64,000 nt of DNA from Pterobdella sp. o SKG-2022 (GCA_964035795.1 OZ038320.1:15800303-15864302); one strand, 5' to 3'; numbered from the stretch's first letter, positions 38,785 through 51,394 are shown. The notes: generated from the sequence alone by a model not told the origin. Numbers and translations: made by a program.

Positions 38785-40740
38785 TATTATGACTATTATT
38801 ACTTTCGTTAATTTATTATTATTATCTTCATGGTTGTGCGCTCCTCAAAACTGCGTCTTCTTGTGCCCTGCCAGCTTTGTAGGAGATGGTAAGATAGTTA
38901 CCTCTGACAACAGCAATCGACAAGCGTTGAAAAAGCCAGGTTGTGAGAGACTTTATCGAATGCCTTACTGAAGTCCGAATAGAAAATATCTACAGAGTAA
39001 TTATGTTCTATTAATGTCATTGCAGTGTCAGTGCTGTCAAGGAGGCTTGTTAGTCAGAATCTTTTGTTTATGAAACCATGCTGGTGAATCGAAATTTTAT
39101 TACTAAGGAATGAAGTGAGATGGTGTTTAATAATATTTTCAAAGATTTTACATATGATACAGATGAGGGATACTGGTCGATAATTGTTGGGATCGGATTT
39201 TTTTCCTTTTTTGAACAAGGCACATACTGCTGCTTTTTTTCAGCTAGTGGGTAAGTCTCTCTTTTGCAAGCAATTGTTGAATAGTATTGTTAGGCTATTG
39301 ACAAAGTCTGCATCTTCTTTCAGGACTTTAAGCAGTTTTTGATAAATTGTGTCAAGTTCTCCAGCTTTATAAATGTTTAAAATCATTAATTCCTTTATAA
39401 CATCCGTGTGTGGTATAACTATATTGTCCATCTTTTCATTAGTTCTATCAATAAAATCTGGAATTTTGTCATCAGACTCTTCAGTATATACTGCAGACAT
39501 CGTTTCAGTTTATACTTCTGCACTTTCATGTGGGTTATTAGTTTTTGTGGCATCTGACTTTTCCAAACTTGTTGGGTTATTATAGAAAATAGACCAGAAT
39601 TTTTCTTTTGCCATACGCTTAAGTTTCAATGCTCTGGAGCTCCAAGGGGTGTTTTTGGTGGAAATATTGAAATTATTTTTTGATGGTGGTACTATATTGG
39701 TTATTTTGATTAAATTATCGTGTATTACTTTCCATGCAACTTCTAAATCATTGTTTTTTTCATGAATATACCAATCAATGTTTTTTAGGGAGTATTCTAG
39801 TAGTTCTTCCTCTTTAATTCTGTTCCAATATCTTATCAAACGATTAGTGATCTTCATAAAAGATTTGAAATCAACTTCTAAAAAAATTTTGATACATTTG
39901 TGGTCACTTTTTCCAATAGGTGCGAATAAGTTGCATGATTTTATTAAGGCTTCATTTGTATAAAGTACCTGATCTAATCAACTTTCTTGTAAGTTTCTTA
40001 CCAATTTGTGTCTTGTTTTTTCCTCAGTAAAGTACCAGTGTAAGCCATTGAATAGTTCAGAAAAAAGATGATGAGTATTTAATATTCTATTTGAAAAGAA
40101 TTCTGGAGTGTTAATATGACCAGTAGTCCAGTTCATGTTTGGTAGGTTGAAGTCTCCCACTATAACAACTTCATTGTATGGATTATTTAAAATATTCATG
40201 ATGTTACTAGCTAAACTATTATTTTGTTCTCTATTTAATGACATTGATCTATATGCACATATTAGTGTTATGTTGTAGTGTTTCAATAGTTCATTTGAAG
40301 GTCCTGACTCATTGGCTATTAATTGAACAACATTACATGATATTTCTTTGTGAACATATGTTGCAGAACCTCCACCTAAACTTATTTCATTTTTACTTAA
40401 AGATTTATCAAGTTTGTAATCTCTATCTCTTCTGAAAAGCATCAAGTTTTCTATTGTGACTTCTGTATCTAGAATGTTGCTATTTAAATGAGTTTGTGTG
40501 AGATATATTATATTAAAATTATGGATTTTTATAAAATTTTCAATTTCCACTATTTTATTGGGTATACCATTTATATTAGTATATAACTTCTTCATCTCTT
40601 TAATATTTTCTATCTTTTCAGGTCCATTGATCTTTCTGCTATTATTAATGTTTTTTATTTTTTTTAAATTAGATATCTTTTTATTAGTTTGTAATAAGTT
40701 TAGATTGGTTACATCTTTAAACAATAAAAACAATCATATC
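38785..40740 (-). mobile_element. CR1-like LINE (endonuclease plus partial RT)
   Basis: In minus-strand order: endonuclease motifs KKLYTNINGIPNKIVEIENF, IIYLTQTHLNSNI and VVIVGDFNLPNMNWTTG; a linker with NTPWSSRALKLKRMAKEKFW; then the RT start (AGELDTIYQKLLKVL, with the usual DGI/P motif altered), KKGKKSDPNNYRPVSLICII, HQHGFINKRF and a degenerate SDFSKAFDKVSH-type motif near 38960. The first ORF of 251 codons (39978-40733) is long for this region. The YADD and 3' end are absent, so the element is truncated near 38785. Confidence 0.8.
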
Positions 40741-40744
40741 TAAT

Positions 40745-41390
40745 TAGGTAACTGTATTTTGATTTTGGAAAAGGGTGAAATTTGCGTTTTATTTAATGTG
40801 ATTTTATATTTTTCAATCTTAATTTTATGAAATTTCTCAAGTTGTTTTTTTTCTTAAATTTTGGATAGATAGTCTATAAAAAATTTGAATAAATCTTATC
40901 GAGTTTTTTTTAGTTTTGAAAGGGTTGTTGTAATTCAAATATTATTCATAAAAATGGAGCTTATAACTAAACGTTTATTGAAGTGATCGAAGGCTTTCAC
41001 TCACAAATCATTCTGCAAAATTTTGAAAAAAATCGTGACTGCTATAAAGTGAAAACTAACAATTTTTGAATCTTATAAATTAAAAATTTTAATAAATTTC
41101 TTCAAGTCAGAAAATTATATAATTCAAGACTAGAAGTAATTTAATAAAAATTTTTCAGCACTACTAGTGTTTATCATGAAATACAAAGCTTTTCATTAAA
41201 GAATATTAATTTGGGTCGTGAAAATCATTAATATTACTTAATATTAAAAAAAACTAAGTTGTTTTATACTCTATGACCACAAATAAAAAAGGTGCTTCAA
41301 ATTTTGGAACAATTAATTTAGAAAAAATTTATTTAATAAAATGATTATGATGAGGTTAAGTTCAGTAAACTATTTTAAAAGAAACTCATC
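40745..41390. other. AT-rich sequence with one short repeat arm
   Basis: At about 41166-41203 there is a minus-strand arm of the dispersed repeat (gaaaagctttgtatttcat with agtgtttat outside). Nothing else is recognised. Confidence 0.35.
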
Positions 41391-41394
41391 TAGA

Positions 41395-42450
41395 AAACAG
41401 ATTTGATTATTTTTTAAAATAAATTTATTTGTAAGGCGCACAGTTCGAAAACTAGGTTTGCTGCAAAGGCACTCACGTAGTCGAAAGGATTTTGGTAGGA
41501 GAATGCTACTATGTGAATAAGTTTTTGAACTTTTGTGAAAATGTTTGGAGGAAGACGGAAGACGCAGGTTGAGAAAAGGTGAAACCCATAAATGAGGAGT
41601 GGAGTGTGAAAAAAACACCATGAATGAGACTTAAAGAAGACAGGCTGGTGCAGCCACAAACCGCAGTTTGCCAACTCTGTCTAATAGAAAAAAGCTCATA
41701 TAAATGATCCGGCTGTTTGGAATATGAAATAGTAGTAGTGAGCAACATTAACTTGAACTGGGCTTAGTGTGACTGGCAACCAATGAAGGCGATCGAGGCA
41801 GGCACGAGATGAAGAATAGTAATTATCCTGAAAGACTGTTTTAGCAGTGTAAATTTGGAAAGCTCACAACTTAGAGCTTAGATAGTTTGGATGTCCGCAA
41901 AGTAAGAATTTGTAATAGTCAAGCCTGGAAAAAGCCGAAGAGATAGTAAAAGCAACGGCAATGCTGAGGGGTAGAAATTTGCGTACTTGTTTGATCGCAT
42001 GGACTTGAAAGTTGGATGCTTGTATCATCTAATATGCGAAATGTTTGAAGTTAAAGCTCAAATCAAAAGTTATATCTAGTATCTAGTTTGGAAGTTACAA
42101 AGAAGGTAGTGCCGTCAAAAGTAAATATGGTAGAAAGATTGGACATAGAGAGAATTATAAGACTGCCAAGGAACATTACTTTATTTATGTTGAGGTTCGA
42201 CATAAAGTTACTGTTAGAAAATCAGAAATCAAGTTTGATGACGGATTTAGAAATCTTAGTGAGGCTGGGGTGAGAATCAAAATGAGAGTCACCGGTATAG
42301 AGAGAAATATCCACAAACTAATGATATAAAGCAGCTTCTTTCAAATGATTTTTCTGAAAAAGAGTGTATAAGAAAACATGGACCCATCAATGGAACCTTG
42401 GATCCGATCACTTTGGCACTTGTCATTTTTAGGGTTTTTGTCAGAGGGTT
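41395..42450 (-). mobile_element. LINE 3' remnant (L2/CR1 type)
   Basis: Minus-strand frames near 41600-41500 give FFSHSTPHLWVSPFLNLRLP followed by SSSKHFHKSSKTYSHS. This matches the C-terminal signature 'F...AP.LWNSLP..LR...S...F...LKTHL' and the related copy at 47190-47490. Farther upstream (41760-42430) only fragments can be read (KISKSVIKLDF, then a decayed region). The 3' flank tttgtaaggcgcacagtt resembles the end of the 47-kb copy. Confidence 0.6.
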
Positions 42451-42454
42451 AATA

Positions 42455-43400
42455 AAGGGTTATTCTAAAGTGCTACTTAGAACTTTGAAATTTAAAATTC
42501 TTTCATAAATCGCTTCATTCCAGAAATCACTATTTCTGAAAAATTTTAAAACAGTATGCATCATTTGAAAATTATGAAAAAAGTTATTTTCAAAAGATTT
42601 TTGCAATCTAGTTCAAGGAAAAAATATTATGGAAAGAATAACAGTAAAATTTTTTTGAAAAAAACCTTTTGCCAAAAAAAAATATTTCAACCTTTTTGAA
42701 AAGTGAAATTTAGAAAACATATAAAAAACTCAAAAAAAACTATTTGAAAATTAAAATACATAAAATCATACTTGGGGAGCTTTCGTTGTAGTAAAAAAAT
42801 TTGAATGCAAACACTCCAGATCCATTCAAATAATGAAAAACAAAATAAATTATACTCTAAAGAATGAGCATTGAAATGAGGTAATTGAAAATGTACTATA
42901 TCATAAAACATTTCTGGACATGTTTTAGGGAACTTTAGACAAGCGTCATGTAACAAATTGGTCGTAAAGCATTGATGTTTAACAAGTTTTTTGGCTGTTC
43001 ACATTAATCAAGTTGATAAACAAATAGGAAAAACATATTTTTAAAACTATCAAATTTATTTTTTTAATATTGTTGTTCTATAAAACATATGTATGTATAA
43101 ATAAATAAATATATATATATATATATAATAATTATAATGTTATTAATAAAAATAGGATGTCTAAAATAGGTGGTGGTATTGCTTCAATAATTTTAAAAAA
43201 ATATTATTTATGAAGAATTAACTGACAATAATTCATATATTTCTTTTGAACATATGATAATTAAATGTAGTAATAACTAATAACTATATTAATTACATTT
43301 TTATTGATAATTTTTTTTTATATATATTGTTTTTGAATCGCATATTTTGTCACTATAGTCGGTATATACTTGGAAATGTTATATTTTGGACGTCAATGTT
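42455..43400. other. AT-rich sequence with a short (AT)n tract
   Basis: An (AT)n tract lies at about 43103-43128. I see no gene or element that I can support. Confidence 0.35.
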
Positions 43401-44064
43401 TGATTATTTTCAATTAAATCTCTCAAAATTTGCTAGGTAAAAAATTGAAAATTTTAAATAAATCAGATGAATTGTTAAAAAAAAAATTGTCACATATAGA
43501 TTACATAAAATATCACATAATGTTTTTATTAATGAATTCAATAAATTACTTTTTACAAATATTAGGTCTTATAACAGATTTATTATTACAGGTGATTTTA
43601 ATACTAATATGTTAACCAAATATGTATTGATTTTAATAATGTATTACCATCTTATAATGTTATACCGTACATAAATAATATAACTAGGCCTTCTTCTAAA
43701 ACCTTACTAGACAATTTTTTACCAATATAAATAAAAATGAACTAATTAACTCTTATATAATTTATGATGATATATCGGATCATTTACCCATTTTATTATC
43801 CCTAATTTTACCCAATAGACTAACATTATATAAGCCATCATAAAATATTTTTTTATATACTAAAGTATTATCATTAGATAACTTAAAATTATTTATTAAT
43901 AACATATAAAATAGTGATTTATTTAGTGTATATTATGATAATGTAAATGATAATTTTAATATATTTATAAAAACATTACTGCCTCTTTAAAAATAGTCTC
44001 ACAAATAATAAACTTTATTATAGTGATGTTTAACCCAGAGAGTTTCAAGATCACTTGATATCTT
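43401..44064 (+). mobile_element. AT-rich LINE, 5' segment (endonuclease end)
   Basis: Plus-strand frames read NINKNELINSYIIYDDISDH, then LPILLSLILPNRLTLYK (the 'DHLPI' motif of LINE endonucleases), then LDNLKLFINNI and YYDNVNDNFNIFIKTLL. The element appears split by the opposite-strand LINE at 44065-46477 and to resume at 46478. Confidence 0.6.
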
Positions 44065-46477
44065 TAAAATATTCTAATATAATAATAAATTATAACAGCT
44101 TAATATTTTAAAAAAAACTAGTTTCTAGCCCCTTTCCAAAGTCCTTCACTTTTCTAACCCTTCTTAAGCCTTCCGGCAAGCCGCTCCACAAACTTGGACC
44201 TTCAACATCAAACCTACGCTTTCCAATACTAGACATTTTGGGCTTAGGAACGTATAAGTTGGTTGAGCCCAAAGATCTAAGCTTTTGCTTTTCAGGTATT
44301 TCAGAGATAGGTATGAGTCTTTCCGATATGTATTTTGGACCATATAAATATAAGTAATAATATTTTATAAACTATCCTATCCCTAACTTTGACCAAATGC
44401 AAATTTTTCAAAACTGGAGTTATATGGTCCTTGTGCCTGTAATTAACCTGGCTGTAGTGTTGATACACAGCTGCTTTTCAGGTAACCCAGCTAACAATGT
44501 GTTGCAATAATCTATTCTGCACAAAATCAAAGCAACAGCAAGGGTCCTCAACGATTCATATGAAAGACACTCTTTAATGGACCTTGTCTACTTGAGAGCT
44601 TAGAAGCCTGCATGCGACATCTTACTTATATGTGAATTCATGCTCAAGTCTCTATCCATGAAAACACTCAGGCTCTTGACACTTTCTGAAGGTGATATGA
44701 AAGTATCCAGTATCTTTATCTGTTTGGTTGGTAACTTGTTCACCTTTCTCAAAAAAGAAAACTATATAGATTCAGTTTTTGATCTATTGAGTTTAAGACT
44801 ATTGGATTCCATCCAGGCTGCCATCTCATCGACACAGTCAGACAATCTGTTCTAAAATTGCTTAGTTTCACCAGGGACACAGCTAGAATACAATTGTGTG
44901 TCATCTGCATATTGGTGAAAACTCAAGTTATGTCTTTGTGCAATGGCTTCTGATCACTAGAATACAGATTAAATAAGAGCGGGCCGATTACAGAACCTTG
45001 TGGCACACCAGGATGGAGATGAAATAAATTAGTCCTAACACTATTATTAGTAATATAATAACACCTATTATTATTTAAATACCATTCTAAGATTAAACCC
45101 TTAAAACAGAATTTTGAATATAGCTTGTTTATTAAAATATTATGATTAACTAAATCAAAGGCTGAGAAAAGATCCAACAATATCAAAAGACTAAACCTAT
45201 CTTCCTCAGCTGCTTTTAAAATATCCATGTGGATTTTTGTGATAGTAGTTTCTGTTAGATGAAAAGGCCGATAAGCAGACTGAAAGCTTGGAAAGAGATT
45301 ATTTTCAACCAAAAAACTACGTGTTCTTTCTAAAACCGAACGTTCCAGTATTTTTGATAAGACAGGGACATTTGAAATTGGTCTATAGGAGGGTGGCTCA
45401 GATTGGGTTTTTTCAATATCGGCGTCACACAGGCTAACTTCAAACCTTGAGGAACAGTTCTTAATTTGAAAAAAGAATTAAAGATGCTAACTAAAAAAAG
45501 TGCTATCAAGCTTGCTATTCGTTTCAATAGCCAAGTTGGGATCGGGTCTAAAGCACACTGTTTATTTGGTAAGTTGTTGATCATCTTCACCAACTCCTCT
45601 TCATCCACTTCAAGAAATTCGTCTAGCACTGAAGTCCTGGATGAAATCTCAATTTGAAATAGACCACCATCTACATTTTTGATCTCACCAATTTTAGCAT
45701 CCAAATATTTCTTAAAACTACCAATTACTATTCCTTTACCTTCATCTTCCTTACCCCTACCAGCAACCTCATTTATGTATTTCCAAGTTGTCACTGACTT
45801 GTTTTTACATTCAAATAGCTTAAGATCCCAAATTTCCTTTCTCTTCTTCCTACATAAAGATTCTTCTGCCTAAACCATGTCTCACGATCAGCTGTTGAAC
45901 GAGGCCTCAAGTACTTGCGCTCCAACTTTTTTGTCATGCATTTAAAAATCTTACATTCCTCATCAAACCAAACATTAGAGAGTCTTTGATGAATTCTTAC
46001 AACTTTCTCAGAAATGAGTTCATCTAAAATACCCTTCAAAGTTGAGAAATACTTGCTCACAGCAGAATCTAAATTCAAGTCTGTTGAAAATACCAAAGGA
46101 GTGTTCAGCAACTTGGAAATAAACCTTTCAACATTCAAATCTTTCCACCTTCTTACCTTGAATGTTTTGTATACTAAAGCAGGTACTTTCAGTTGACTCT
46201 TCCACATCAAGACCTTATGATCTGAGAAGGAAACATCAAAACAATCAACTTTTAATCCAACCTTAGTGGCCACTACATCCAACCAGCCACCCTGTTCATG
46301 AGTTGGTTCTGCTACACAAGACTTGAAAGCATGCATGTGGAGGATATTCTTAAAATTTTCTGCTTCCTTATATGCAATACACTTCAGATGAAAATTGAAA
46401 TCCCCTAAGACTACCACTTCTTCATTATAAGGTGACATTATATCCGAGATCTCTTCGAACTCTGCAAAAAAAATCAC
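44065..46477 (-). mobile_element. L2-type LINE inserted into another LINE
   Basis: In minus-strand order: endonuclease end with YNEEVVVLGDFNFHLKCIAY and [13 protein letters not shown], then SDHKVLMWK; linker MTTWKYINEVAGRGKEDEGK; RT motifs LPNKQCALDPIPTWLLKRIA, FPSFQSAYRPFHLTETTITK, LLDLFSAFDLVNHNIL, HPGVPQGSVIGPLLFNLYSS, then YADDTQLYSSC near 44910, NSLKLNRSKTES, LSVFMDRDLSMNSHISKMS and the C-terminal GKRRFDVEGPSLWSGLPEGL near 44200. It ends with a ttattattatatta-type tail near 44075. The motif order is nearly complete from late endonuclease to the 3' end, with several frameshifts. The 5' border coincides with a pyrimidine run plus cag, which is shared with the copy at 56632. Confidence 0.85.
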
Positions 46478-46833
46478 ATGTATAATCCTATTGTAAATTA
46501 TAATACAGAATGGATGACTTTTGGAATATTAAATTCTATAAATACTAAATCTAGATTATACAAAAACTATTTTAAAAATCCAACTTTATTAAAAAATAAA
46601 AAATACACTATATCTACTAAAATTCTCAAAAAAGTTATGATTAGCAAAATAAAATTATTTTAACTCAAAAATTAAGGACTATAATAATAATCAAAATAAA
46701 GTATGGAAGTTTCTAAATAGTCTAACTAATAAGAGTAAGGTCGAAAACAATCAATACAATATAACACAAATAAACGGAATAAAGATTACTAATGAATACA
46801 AACTAGCGGATATTTTCAATAACCATTTTTCTA
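46478..46833 (+). mobile_element. AT-rich LINE, 3' continuation after the nested insertion
   Basis: Plus-strand frames read WMTFGILNSINTKSRLYKNY, then KVWKFLNSLTNKSKVENNQ and INGIKITNEYKLADIFNNHF. This is the usual linker between endonuclease and RT in LINEs ('W.....L.SI..K..LYK.Y...P', 'A..FN..F'). It continues the element at 43401-44064 and is cut by the N gap. Confidence 0.65.
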
Positions 46834-47033
46834 NNNNNNNNNNNNNNNNNNNNNNNNNNNNNNNNNNNNNNNNNNNNNNNNNNNNNNNNNNNNNNNNNNN
46901 NNNNNNNNNNNNNNNNNNNNNNNNNNNNNNNNNNNNNNNNNNNNNNNNNNNNNNNNNNNNNNNNNNNNNNNNNNNNNNNNNNNNNNNNNNNNNNNNNNNN
47001 NNNNNNNNNNNNNNNNNNNNNNNNNNNNNNNNN
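46834..47033. other. 200-base N gap
   Basis: Exactly 200 N, a placeholder gap inside the AT-rich LINE. Confidence 0.98.
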
Positions 47034-47184
47034 TATAAAATTTAATTTTTAAAATTTATTTATTCATTTATTTGTTTTTTTATAAGTTATATTGAATAAC
47101 TTTTTCATTCGTTCACAATTATGAAAGCATGATCAGAGTGGTTTAGATTTGTCAAGCTTTGATTAATTTTTTTCTTGCAATTTT

Positions 47185-47492
47185 TGTTATTATTATTAAG
47201 ATTTTTATAGCGCACAGTTATCAATTCAAGGTTGCTTCAAAGGCGCTCAAGGTTTGTAAGAGATTATGACTGGGGTTGTTTATGGTATAAGTGAGTTTTC
47301 AAAAGTTTGAGAAAGTTTATGAGAGAAGGCGATGAGCGCAAGTTAGAAAGAAGAGAATTCCACAGACGTGGAGCCTGGTGAGAGAAAGAGCGACTTGTAA
47401 ACAAGCTTGAAGAAACAGGTTGATGAAGCTGGGGACTAGAGTGCAACGATCTGAGTGATTGACGTGTGTGATAGACACACACGTCAATCACT
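47185..47492 (-). mobile_element. LINE C-terminal fragment
   Basis: The 75-codon minus-strand ORF contains TRQSLRSLHSSPQLHQPVSS, then SFSHQAPRLWNSLLSNLRSS, then LINFLKLLKTHLYHK. This is the standard C-terminus of L2/CR1-type LINEs ('AP.LWNSLP..LR.S.SL..FK..LKTHL'). The related copy is at 41395-42450. A small inverted repeat, cacacacgtcaatcactc, lies at its 5' edge (47459-47492). Confidence 0.75.
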
Positions 47493-47499
47493 CACTTTA

Positions 47500-49588
47500 T
47501 TTTTTCATTTAAATGGAAAACAAAAAAAAAAGAATAAACAATTTTGAACTACAATCTTTTTGCTATTTTGAGGCGACAAAAGACGTAATTTATGTAAAGT
47601 TTATGTGAAATATTACTGATAAAAGTTGCGTGAAACAGTTTGTAAAGACAATTAAGATATTCAATTTTCAGAAAACTTTTGTCCAATCAACGTTCTTAAA
47701 CTTGAACTATTCCTAAAGGCGTTCTAAGCAGCCAATCATCTTCGATTGTTTACTTAACATTTATATAACATCAGTTTATATCTGATACATTCTATATATA
47801 GGTTCATATATCTTCTTTGATATAAAAATGAACAAGTCTTATTTAAAATTCACAGCTGTCCCAATTTTTATACTCTGTTTTGATAGTTGCAAAATTTTTT
47901 CCATCTAAATTTTTTGTTTAAGTCATTTTCTGGTTGCCACTTCAAGGTATTTTTAAAATTATATTTTCATGATGCTTCTCAATAAAACAATTTCAAAATT
48001 GTTAAATTCCTATATAAGTTTGAACACAAAAGTTTTTAATAGTTGAAATTAACAAGGAAATCTGAAAATAACATCGTTACAAATCAATATCTCCTTATGT
48101 AAAAGAAAGCATTTAAATTTTCGTAGCGTAACAGTCATTAAATTTCTATCTGGGTTTTGAACTCATGTCAAATTTTTTCTTTTCATCATCTCTAATATAC
48201 TATTTTAATTCACGAGTTGTCCATTTATATCAATATAAGATACCTAAAACGATTTGAATCAAACACTTTTATTAACTGAATAATAACACGAAGCTCTTCG
48301 TAAGTTGAACTCACATTATCAAGTTTACAAACTTTTTATACCCTACAAGTTTTTATACTTGATAATGTGATTTGGTTTGCTGTGTACATCTCTCTTGAAA
48401 AACCTGTCTAGTGTATCATATATTTTAAAAATTAGTTGGAGACGACTTTTATTATTAACTTGCCTGATTTCATTTTTTTATGTCTTTTTTCTTATAATTA
48501 AAGTACCTAAGTGAGCTTCAAAAGACACATTCATTATGTAAAGTCCGTATATTAATGTCTGTGGTGTCATGTTAAAATAATTTGGTCCACCCAATCAATA
48601 ATTTTTACAATATATGATTTTATTTTCATGAGAATTTTACCAAATCTAACAATTATTAATAAGATTTATATATTATTAGAGTTTTTGAATTGTCATTCAA
48701 GTTTCTCCATCATCTTCCTTGTTCGATCTCATCCCGATTAGTTGATTGATCGTATTAATCTTTCAAATGGTCTCATTGTTTTTTTCAATTTAAGTCTTAA
48801 TACTTTTCTTTATTTTGAAAATCAATTCATTAGCTTCTAACTAAATATTTTTTCTTTCGAACAATATTATGAAAGATGAATTTTATAAATTTATCTCGAA
48901 ACCCGTAATTAACACATTTTTTCAAGCTGTTTCAACTTGCCATATAAAAAAAATTATAAAAACGCAATTAAGGTAAAGATATATCTTATAATGGAAAAAT
49001 GATTATTAAATATTTACTATGTTAACACCCATAATTAAGAGTAATTCTCAAGAAATGATGTCGATTAAACCAATTATCTTCAACTCAACACATGAAATGA
49101 CTTTCAGCATATAATTTGACATTAGGAATTCCATTATTTTGATGTTTAGATTTTAGTAACATGATTTAAGAATCAGTCAACAAACAATATGATAGTATTA
49201 AATACAATTTTTTTTGTTCTGATGATGGTTTCATAGCGAATAGAAAAGCTTTAGGCATTAAAAAACTTATAAACGAATGTGGTTAATTTTATCATAATGT
49301 TCGTAAGTGAATTCTTTAATTAATTAACTTTTTGAAAAGAATTTCAACTTGAACTTGAAGAAACTAATATGGAAGCATTCAACGATAAAAAAAAACAATA
49401 AAATAAAGTCTTTTTCATTTTAGGTCTATCAGAGGTGACAATCAATCAACAATACTTGAAAATGAACAAAATTTCAGCACCAGAATCCTGCAAAGAGAAG
49501 TTACAATAAGTTCAAACAACCCAAAAACTGTAAATCAGCTGAAAGTTTTTCTTTAGCCAATAGCCTCCTAAATTCTGCAAATATCATT
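47500..49588. other. AT-rich sequence upstream of the DMRT gene
   Basis: Apart from the repeat arm pair at 48250-48371, I see nothing I can name. A potential acceptor (tttcattttag at about 49413-49423) and an open frame leading into the DM exon suggest that a 5' UTR or an upstream exon of the next gene may start near 49424. Confidence 0.3.
48250..48371. mobile_element. Shortened copy of the palindromic element
   Basis: The left arm (cgatttgaatcaaacactt, attaactgaataataacac, gaagctcttcgtaagttg, aactcacattatcaagt) is directly followed by the inner part of the right arm (aagtttttatacttgataat). The T/A-rich interior seen at 11745-12010 is missing, and the right outer end is truncated. Confidence 0.7.
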
Positions 49589-51394
49589 ATGAATCCAGCA
49601 ACTAGAAATCCACGATGCGCTCACTGTAGAAACCACGGCATCCAGACAACACTCAAAGGTCACAAAGCATACTGTCCATATCGACTATGTAATTGTGCCC
49701 AGTGTCAACTGGTACGAATGCGGCAAAAAGTAGGTTTCTTTTGAAATTTTGTTTTCCACAATTGGTAATTTTTGTAAACAAAATTTTGAATTATTTATAA
49801 AAATTGAGAGTATTTTATAAAGCCAGTACTATAACAACATTAAAAGTGCTTTGAAGCTACACTTAATTTTTATAATTCGATTTCTTTGAGGTTATGGCTA
49901 AAAATGTGGCTTTGCGTAGAAGACAGGAGCTAGATAGACAGAAATTAAAAGAAGCTTTACAATCGAATCAAATTAAAGGAAATGTGCAGGATCGTTCATC
50001 TTGTTATCAGAATCCTTCTATTTTTGGTAATATTTTTTCTAAAAAGATTTTCATTTTTGAATAATAATTATTTCAAAATTAAAATTGATGCAGGAAACAA
50101 GATCATTTTAGATTTACGATTCTTCAAACCAAACTTGAATGTTCTAAATACATTTTCGAAGTTTGCTTAGGTTCAAAACCTTTTCTCAGATGAACTCAAA
50201 TTATCAAAAAAAGATACAAATATAAGATATCTTACTTATATTTGTATCTTCATTTTACCATGTCAGTTCAACTTACGAAAAGCTTAATGAAACCTAATAA
50301 ACTTCGAAAAGTGTTTTCATTTTGTATCTTTTAAAATTTCAAATTTATGATATTCATTATGAATCATTTGACTTTTTACTTGAATAAACAAAACTTTCAA
50401 AAGAAATGAACAAAAATGTGGATAAAGCAAACACTGGCGAAGTTACAGGGGAGAATGAAGAGCATATCAGTACTTTAGCGCTTATTATTCTCAATTTCTA
50501 CAACAATGACCCTAAAATAGCAATTGACAGCGTGAAAAAAGGTTAGTTATTTGGAGAGTTTTTAAATTTTTATTGGTGTTTCGATTTATAAACGTTAATG
50601 TTTAATATTTTGTTTTAAATTTCAAATTTTATTCAAACACCTAGTTGCTATGGAGTTGGATTGCCTTTTGCAGAAAAAATCTTCCATCAATAAAAGCACC
50701 GACCAACGCAAAAATGTATAAAACTACAGTTTTGTTTTTTTTTTAAATATAAAAGTTAAACGAAAAAATTAAAATCTTTTTTTTACTAAATAAGATGGAA
50801 TCATGCTTGGAAAAAATGGTTTTTGAAGATAAAAAATCATCATGTAATTCTTGCAATGAAGATTTTATTTCATTCCAAAACAAGACAAGCTCCTATGATA
50901 AAGCATCTGAATCAATAAATAAAATTGAAGAAAATTATAAGATTCATTGTTTGCCATTAGTAAATAACTGGACAATTAAAAAGTTCCAATCCCTGAATAA
51001 TAAAAGCAAAATTAATGCAAAATATAAGAACCATCTCGATAGTTTTTTCATCCATGAAAAAGTAAAAACAGAAGATGATGAAAACAACAAAAGAAATTCA
51101 ACAAAGTCAATGCAAGACATAAATAACTCCCCATATTCAATCAGAAACCTCACATCGCATTTGAATAAAAAAACTGCCGAAATTCCCCTTCTCACACCTC
51201 TACCAAAATATACAGACTACACTTACATCACTAATTCCCAACTAGTATGCAAATACTTATCTTCACAATTGGCTGTTTCTAATAAATTCCAAGATTATCG
51301 TGCAAGTTCTGGTTTTTTATTTCCCTCATATTCAACTAGATACTTTTCTCACAATTGGCCTAAACACCCTTTCAAAAGTAATACTCTTACATAG
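49589..51394 (+). CDS. dmrt: DM-domain (doublesex/mab-3 related) transcription factor
   Basis: A complete gene model with compatible phases: exons 49589-49729, 49891-50026, 50404-50541, 50645-50715 and 50795-51394 (TAG), 361 codons. Residues 9-58 form a DM domain: C10, C13, H16, H25, C29, C34, C36 and C39 in the intertwined zinc module (RCAHCRNHGI, YCPYRLCNCAQCQLV), followed by the recognition helix VMAKNVALRRRQELDRQK in exon 2. Exon 3 encodes STLALIILNFYNNDPKIAID, which resembles the UBA-like helices of doublesex-type dimerisation domains; this is inference. The last exon is Asn/Lys/Ser-rich and disordered. DMRT proteins are nuclear DNA-binding factors controlling gonad and sex-specific development. 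The start is the first in-frame ATG after a stop; an upstream exon joined near 49472 is possible. Intron 2 contains a palindromic repeat. Confidence 0.88.
50178..50320. mobile_element. Palindromic short element in DMRT intron 2
   Basis: The left arm (ccttttctcagatgaact, caaattatcaa) and right arm (gtcagttcaacttacgaaaa, gcttaatgaaacc) are inverted versions of the dispersed repeat core. Between them lies a perfect 16-bp hairpin: aagatacaaatataag (50211-50226) with its inverse at 50235-50250 around an 8-base loop. Confidence 0.7.
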
